Below, piece by piece: positions 5,839-9,758 of a stretch of DNA of 9,758 bases. This stretch comes from DUMJ01 sp964655195 (lineage in GTDB: Bacteria > DUMJ01): the NCBI GenBank assembly GCA_964655195.1, contig CAZZLK010000009.1, positions 1-9,758 on the forward strand. The letters run 5' to 3'. A program made the translations under genes and the position numbers. Position 1 is the stretch's first letter. The number at the start of each line of letters is the position of its first letter. The notes under the pieces are model-generated. The model did no database searches and had not been told where the DNA came from. It worked only from the letters and a program-made list of their open reading frames with translations.

Positions 5839-7205
5839 CTAGTGCCTTCCTTCGTATCTTCCAATACGATACCTATATTATTGAGGCTGTCTCTGATCTC
5901 ATCGCTCAGATCGAACCTTTTTTCCTGTCTCAACCTGTTCCTTACCTTTATTATGACATCCATAACATCTCGTAGTTTCTCTGCCTCCAGAGAAGCATTA
6001 GTTGATGTTAAAACCTTAAAACCAAGTACTTCACACATCTTAATTAAATTGAACTTAAATACCGGTAATATTGGGTCCCAGGTCCCTCTATCGAGTATAG
6101 GTCTATTCTCTCTGAGATAAGAGAAGAGGACACCAATCGCCTGAGGGGTATTTAGGTCATTGGAAAGCGCCTCCCTAAAGTCAAAGAATGCCTGGTCATA
6201 GACTGATGATGGGGGATCTGGAATATGCGCCAGTAACTTTATCGTATCTTCTATCCTCGAGTAAGCCCTTTGAGTATCCTCAAGAGCCTGCGGGTCAAAG
6301 TCAAGTGGGCTCCGATAATGAGTCCCCAAAAGATATAACCTTAGGACCTCTGGCTTATAAGAACTTAGTGTCTCTCTTAAAACTATGAAGTTCCCGGTAG
6401 ATTTGGACATCTTCTCTGATCTCAGGTTAACCAGTCCATTATGGATCCAGAATCTTACAAACTTCCCGTGACCTATAACCGATTCTGCCTGAGCGGTCTC
6501 ATTCTCGTGATGTGGGAATATAAGATCTGCACCACCACCATGTATATCTATCTCCTCCCCTAAGTACAAAAGAGACATAACAGAACACTCTATATGCCAT
6601 CCAGGTCTTCCCTTACCCCATGGGCTCTCCCAGTAAGGCTCCCCTGGTTTTGCAGACTTCCAGAGGGCAAAGTCCAGAGGGTCCTTTTTCTTTTCGCTAG
6701 GGTCCACTCTTGCCCCAGCCATCATCTCTTCAAGTGACCGTTTTGATAACTTTCCATAGTGGGGATAACTTCTTACAGAGAAGTAGACATCTCCATCAGA
6801 TTCATAAGCATATCCCTTCTCTATGATCTTCACTATAAACTCGATGATCTCTTCGATGTGTTCTGTAACTCTTGGATATATAAATGCCCTGCTTATGCCA
6901 AACCTGTCCATATCCACAAAATATTCAGAGATAAATCTATCAGCCAGCTCTTTTGGGGATATGCCCAGTTCATTTGCCCTGTTTATTATCTTGTCATCTA
7001 TATCGGTGAAATTTTGCACCCAGAGTATCTTAAATCCTTCGGATTCTAAGAATCTGTAAAGTACATCATATACTAGGTATGACCTTCCATGACCTATATG
7101 GCAGTAATCATAAGGGGTCACTCCGCATACATACATCCTCACCATACTGCGCTTCTTGGGTAAGAATTCATCTTCATTCTTGGTCAACGTATTGTATAGT
7201 CTCAT
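5823..7205 (-). CDS. cysS: Cysteinyl-tRNA synthetase
   Basis: A 460-residue class Ia synthetase charging tRNA-Cys; length is normal for the bacterial family. Seen: HIGH at 36-39 within YVCGVTPYDYCHIGHGRSY, and KMSKS at 265-269. The active-site zinc ligands that recognise the cysteine thiol are Cys27, Cys207 (GWHIECSVM), His232 and Glu236 (FPHHENETAQAES). The C-terminal part is helical, with the usual ending EIRDSLNNIGIVLEDTKEG near 436-454. The ATG at 7205 directly follows the gltX stop codon (no gap) and has GGAGGAG within the end of gltX, so translation is coupled. In Bacillus a cysE gene sits between gltX and cysS and mrnC follows cysS; neither is present here. Confidence 0.98.
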   Translation of the reverse strand: MRLYNTLTKNEDEFLPKKRSMVRMYVCGVTPYDYCHIGHGRSYLVYDVLYRFLESEGFKILWVQNFTDIDDKIINRANELGISPKELADRFISEYFVDMDRFGISRAFIYPRVTEHIEEIIEFIVKIIEKGYAYESDGDVYFSVRSYPHYGKLSKRSLEEMMAGARVDPSEKKKDPLDFALWKSAKPGEPYWESPWGKGRPGWHIECSVMSLLYLGEEIDIHGGGADLIFPHHENETAQAESVIGHGKFVRFWIHNGLVNLRSEKMSKSTGNFIVLRETLSSYKPEVLRLYLLGTHYRSPLDFDPQALEDTQRAYSRIEDTIKLLAHIPDPPSSVYDQAFFDFREALSNDLNTPQAIGVLFSYLRENRPILDRGTWDPILPVFKFNLIKMCEVLGFKVLTSTNASLEAEKLRDVMDVIIKVRNRLRQEKRFDLSDEIRDSLNNIGIVLEDTKEGTRWKMS

Positions 7206-8606
7206 CTACTCCTCCAGAAATTTTAAGGCTTTCTCCAATCTCTCCATACATTTATCCTTACCTAGTACAGGAATAAACTCTACCAGTTCTGGACCAGAAT
7301 CATAACCGGTAAGAGCTATCCTTATCGGATGGTAGAACCTTCTTCCCTTAATACCAGATATCCTGATCGCCTCTTTGAATATGTTATCTATAGAATTAAG
7401 ATCCTCGGTATCCTTGAGGAGATTCAGGAATGCCTCTATAGCACTCTTTCCCAAGAGTAGCTCATCTCTATAACTCTCATCCAAGGAGACCTCATTCAGA
7501 TAATACTTCTTTATATACTCGGGTATATCTCTGAGGGTCTCTGCATACTCCCGAATAGAGATAATCGCCTTCAATAACCAGTCTTTCGGATAGTTTTTTA
7601 TGTCGTTCAGGAAAGGTCGTGCATACTCAAGAAGTTTCTCACCTTCAAGTCTCAAGATGTGCTGTCTATTTATCCATCTTAACTTTGCAGGGTCATAGGC
7701 AGATGGACTTGGGGAGACATCTTCTAGGGAGAACTCTTCGATCAATTCATCCAGGGTCTTTATCTCATCTCCCCTTGGACTCCAGCCAAGTAATGCCAGG
7801 TAGTTTACCACACCTTCAGGTAGAAACCCTTCCTCTCTGAGTTCTCTAACTGAAAATGCCCCTTCCCTCTTGGATAACTTGGATCGGTCACTGCCAACGA
7901 TCATAGGGAGATGTGCAAATCTGGGGGGATTAACACCCAGAGCCCTGTAGATGAGTAACTGCCTAGGGGTATTTGATAGGTGGTCTTCACCCCTTATCAC
8001 ATGAGTAATATTCATAAGATAGTCGTCTATAACCACAGCAAAGTTATAAGTGGGCATCCCATCGGAACGGAGTATAATAAAGTCACCTGTTATGGCATTT
8101 ACATCGAACTCTATCCTGCCTCTGACAATATCATCGACTACAAAGTAGGCATCTTTTGGTATCCTGAATCTTATAGAGTATGGGATACCTTCCGCCTCTA
8201 ATCTGGAGACCTCTTCCGGTGAAAGTCTACCGCACCTTCCACTATAACGTGGAGGTCTACCTTCTTTTATGGCTATTTCCCTTTCTCTCTCCAACTCTTC
8301 TGGAGAGCAGAAACATTTGTAGGCTAACCCTTCTTCTAAAAATCTGAGGGCATAGCTCTTATATATATCAAGCCTTTCACTCTGCTTATAAGGTCCCTCA
8401 TCCCAGTTTAGACCAAGCCACTGGAGATCTTCCAGGATACCCTGATATGCTGATTGATAGGTACGTTCTACATCTGTATCTTCTATCCTCAGTATAAATA
8501 TCCCTTTATTCTTTCTGGCAAATAACCAGTTAAAGAGGGCGGTTCTCACATTACCTATATGTAGGCTTCCGCTGGGGCTGGGTGCAAATCTCACTCTTAC
8601 ACTCAT
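7206..8606 (-). CDS. gltX: Glutamyl-tRNA synthetase
   Basis: A 466-residue class Ib synthetase charging tRNA-Glu; length is typical of bacterial GluRS. Seen: RFAPSPSGSLHIGN at 6-19, with the HIGN form of the HIGH motif; the glutamate-pocket segment RIEDTD at 40-45; and KLSKR at 243-247 (the KMSKS equivalent). A zinc-type insertion has Cys98, Cys100 and Cys125; the E. coli fourth ligand position 127 is Arg, and Tyr121 four residues before Cys125 may serve instead. The C-terminal half is the helical anticodon-binding region. Whether it also charges tRNA-Gln (non-discriminating, feeding GatCAB) cannot be told here. The ATG at 8606 shares one base with the ispF stop codon and has AGGAGGA 4 nt upstream, so it is coupled to ispF. 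Confidence 0.98.
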   Translation of the reverse strand: MSVRVRFAPSPSGSLHIGNVRTALFNWLFARKNKGIFILRIEDTDVERTYQSAYQGILEDLQWLGLNWDEGPYKQSERLDIYKSYALRFLEEGLAYKCFCSPEELEREREIAIKEGRPPRYSGRCGRLSPEEVSRLEAEGIPYSIRFRIPKDAYFVVDDIVRGRIEFDVNAITGDFIILRSDGMPTYNFAVVIDDYLMNITHVIRGEDHLSNTPRQLLIYRALGVNPPRFAHLPMIVGSDRSKLSKREGAFSVRELREEGFLPEGVVNYLALLGWSPRGDEIKTLDELIEEFSLEDVSPSPSAYDPAKLRWINRQHILRLEGEKLLEYARPFLNDIKNYPKDWLLKAIISIREYAETLRDIPEYIKKYYLNEVSLDESYRDELLLGKSAIEAFLNLLKDTEDLNSIDNIFKEAIRISGIKGRRFYHPIRIALTGYDSGPELVEFIPVLGKDKCMERLEKALKFLEE

Positions 8607-9079
8607 CAGGTCCTCCTTTCATCTAGTAGTACCACGGCAATAGCCACCATTCCCTCTTCTCTTCCTATAAAACCGAGCCTTTCATTGGTTGTCGCCTTTA
8701 TTCCTATGGACCCAATACTTATTCCCAGAATACTGGCTAATTTCTCCTTCATCATATCAACATAGGGATTTACCCTTGGTTTTTCAGCCACAATGATGCT
8801 ATCTATGTTTACTATGACGTATTCCTTATCTATTTTCCTCTTTACCTCTTCTAGTATAACACAACTTGATATGTCTTTATACTCAGGGATATTGGGAAAG
8901 AAATTGCCTATATCTGGTAATCCAGCTGCACCTAAGATAGCATCAGATATCGCATGGATCAATACATCCCCGTCTGAATGTCCGTAAAGACCAAATTCAC
9001 AGGGTATCTCTATCCCTCCAAGGAAGAGCTTTCTCCCTTTTACTATTGGATGGACGTCGTAACCTATCCCTATTCTCAT
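8606..9079 (-). CDS. ispF: 2-C-methyl-D-erythritol 2,4-cyclodiphosphate synthase
   Basis: A 157-residue MEP-pathway enzyme that cyclises CDP-methylerythritol 2-phosphate to MEcPP with release of CMP; it acts as a cytoplasmic homotrimer. Seen: the metal ligands Asp8 and His10 in GYDVHP and His42 in GHSDGDVLIHAISDAILGAA, followed by LPDIGNFFP (54-62); and KATTNERLGFIGREEG at 128-143, the nucleotide-binding signature with the usual Thr-Thr. It is full-length and apparently intact. The start overlaps the ispD stop by 4 nt (ATGA), with only a weak AGG upstream, so translation probably depends on coupling to ispD. ispD and ispF are separate genes here, unlike the IspDF fusion of many alpha- and epsilon-proteobacteria. 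Confidence 0.98.
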   Translation of the reverse strand: MRIGIGYDVHPIVKGRKLFLGGIEIPCEFGLYGHSDGDVLIHAISDAILGAAGLPDIGNFFPNIPEYKDISSCVILEEVKRKIDKEYVIVNIDSIIVAEKPRVNPYVDMMKEKLASILGISIGSIGIKATTNERLGFIGREEGMVAIAVVLLDERRT

Positions 9080-9756
9080 AGGCCTAAAAGTTCCAGATAT
9101 CTATGTGCTAAAAGGAGGTCTTCTCTGGTGGTTATCTTTAGGTTTGTATATTCTCCCTCGATTACCTTAACTCTGTATCCGAGTCTCTCGACAAGAGAAG
9201 AATCGTCTGTACCATAGAATCTATCCTGATAAGCCTTTTCATAAGCCTCAAGTAATATCTTATATCTGAATACCTGAGGTGTTTGGACGCTCCAGAGTAA
9301 TTCTCTCTTCGGCGTAGATTCTACATAACCATCCTTTACTACCTTTACCGTCTCTTTCACCGGTAATGCAGGGATAACAGCAGGATTTGTCTCTATCTCT
9401 TTTATGAGTTTAACGATCAAATCGTAACTTACAAATGGCCTTGCCCCATCGTGAACCACTACCACGTCCGAAGATGTAAGTGCCTTAAGTCCCCTATATA
9501 CCGAATCCTGCCTCTCCTTCCCCCCATAGAGTATCTTTATCATCTGATAGTTAACGCCTGCTCTGGATAGTACATTCTTTATCTCTTCTTCATCCTGAGG
9601 TCTTACGACGATGATCAATTCTGATAATGAATCTAACCTGAGGAATTTCTCTAAAGAATGAAGAAGTACGGGTTTACCACCCAGTTCCATCAATACCTTG
9701 TTATGTCCCAATCTCTTTGACTGACCAGCTCCTGCTATGATTACCCCTATATTCAC
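9076..9756 (-). CDS. ispD: 2-C-methyl-D-erythritol 4-phosphate cytidylyltransferase
   Basis: A 226-residue MEP-pathway enzyme that joins CTP and methylerythritol 4-phosphate to CDP-methylerythritol; length is typical. Seen: the CTP-binding loop IIAGAGQSKRLGHNK at 6-20, with Arg15 and Lys20 at the positions expected for the catalytic Arg and Lys; VHDGARPFVS at 101-110; VPALP-like IPALPVKETVK at 128-138; WSVQTPQVF at 155-163; GTDDSSLVE at 182-190; and NLKITTREDL at 205-214, with Lys207. The loop is slightly atypical (NKVLME where NK/PKQFL is common) but the key residues remain. The start is taken as GTG at 9756, because only two bases lie upstream in the window. A start or Shine-Dalgarno beyond the edge cannot be checked, so the 5' end is provisional. 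It is the first visible gene of the operon. Confidence 0.95.
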   Translation of the reverse strand: MNIGVIIAGAGQSKRLGHNKVLMELGGKPVLLHSLEKFLRLDSLSELIIVVRPQDEEEIKNVLSRAGVNYQMIKILYGGKERQDSVYRGLKALTSSDVVVVHDGARPFVSYDLIVKLIKEIETNPAVIPALPVKETVKVVKDGYVESTPKRELLWSVQTPQVFRYKILLEAYEKAYQDRFYGTDDSSLVERLGYRVKVIEGEYTNLKITTREDLLLAHRYLELLGL

Positions 9757-9758
9757 CT

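Noticed and set aside
5842..7059. Plus-strand open frames opposite cysS that could suggest antisense genes
   Set aside because: They are Ser/Leu/Ile-rich translations of the purine-biased complementary strand, lack ribosome sites, and overlap a complete CysS with all catalytic motifs.

Overview
This window is an ordinary bacterial chromosomal segment, almost fully coding, with ten protein genes. Eight are housekeeping or core-metabolism genes or sit in line with them. The organism is a bacterium: it has the MEP isoprenoid genes ispD and ispF and bacterial-type Leu, Cys and Glu tRNA synthetases. The order ispD-ispF-gltX-cysS-rlmB resembles the Firmicutes arrangement (there ispD-ispF-gltX-cysE-cysS-mrnC-rlmB), but cysE and mrnC are missing. 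Coding strands are purine-rich and favour AGA/AGG for Arg and ATA for Ile, as is often seen in thermophilic anaerobes. I infer a Firmicutes-like or deep-branching, possibly thermophilic bacterium, but cannot name the genus.

Layout from right to left, following transcription on the minus strand. From 9758 down to 3277 runs a tightly packed gene string: ispD (start at the window edge), ispF, gltX, cysS, rlmB, a xylose-isomerase-like TIM-barrel protein and a Gfo/Idh/MocA oxidoreductase. Every junction overlaps or has a gap of at most 5 nt, and most starts have a good Shine-Dalgarno sequence inside the end of the preceding gene, so this is very probably one operon with translational coupling. It links isoprenoid precursor synthesis, tRNA charging and rRNA methylation. 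The last two genes look like a sugar or polyol-type two-enzyme module added at the 3' end.

This operon meets a plus-strand gene of the neutral-ceramidase-like family (1986-3248) head-on. The 28-bp convergent gap holds a strong GC-rich hairpin. The ceramidase-like gene is divergent from an exported metallo-beta-lactamase-fold hydrolase (1196-1900). The 85-bp region between them carries two back-to-back -10 boxes that overlap closely. Downstream of the hydrolase, on the same strand, a consensus-like promoter drives leuS, which runs off the left edge; only about its N-terminal 369 residues are visible.

The points most worth a second look are the ceramidase-like protein, which has the metal site but Asp at the position of the catalytic Ser and no signal peptide, the two-enzyme module coupled to a translation operon, the overlapping divergent promoters, and a TTG start that the Shine-Dalgarno sequence decides. 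I see no mobile element, CRISPR array, RNA gene or clearly new system. No stretch over 300 bases lacks a gene.
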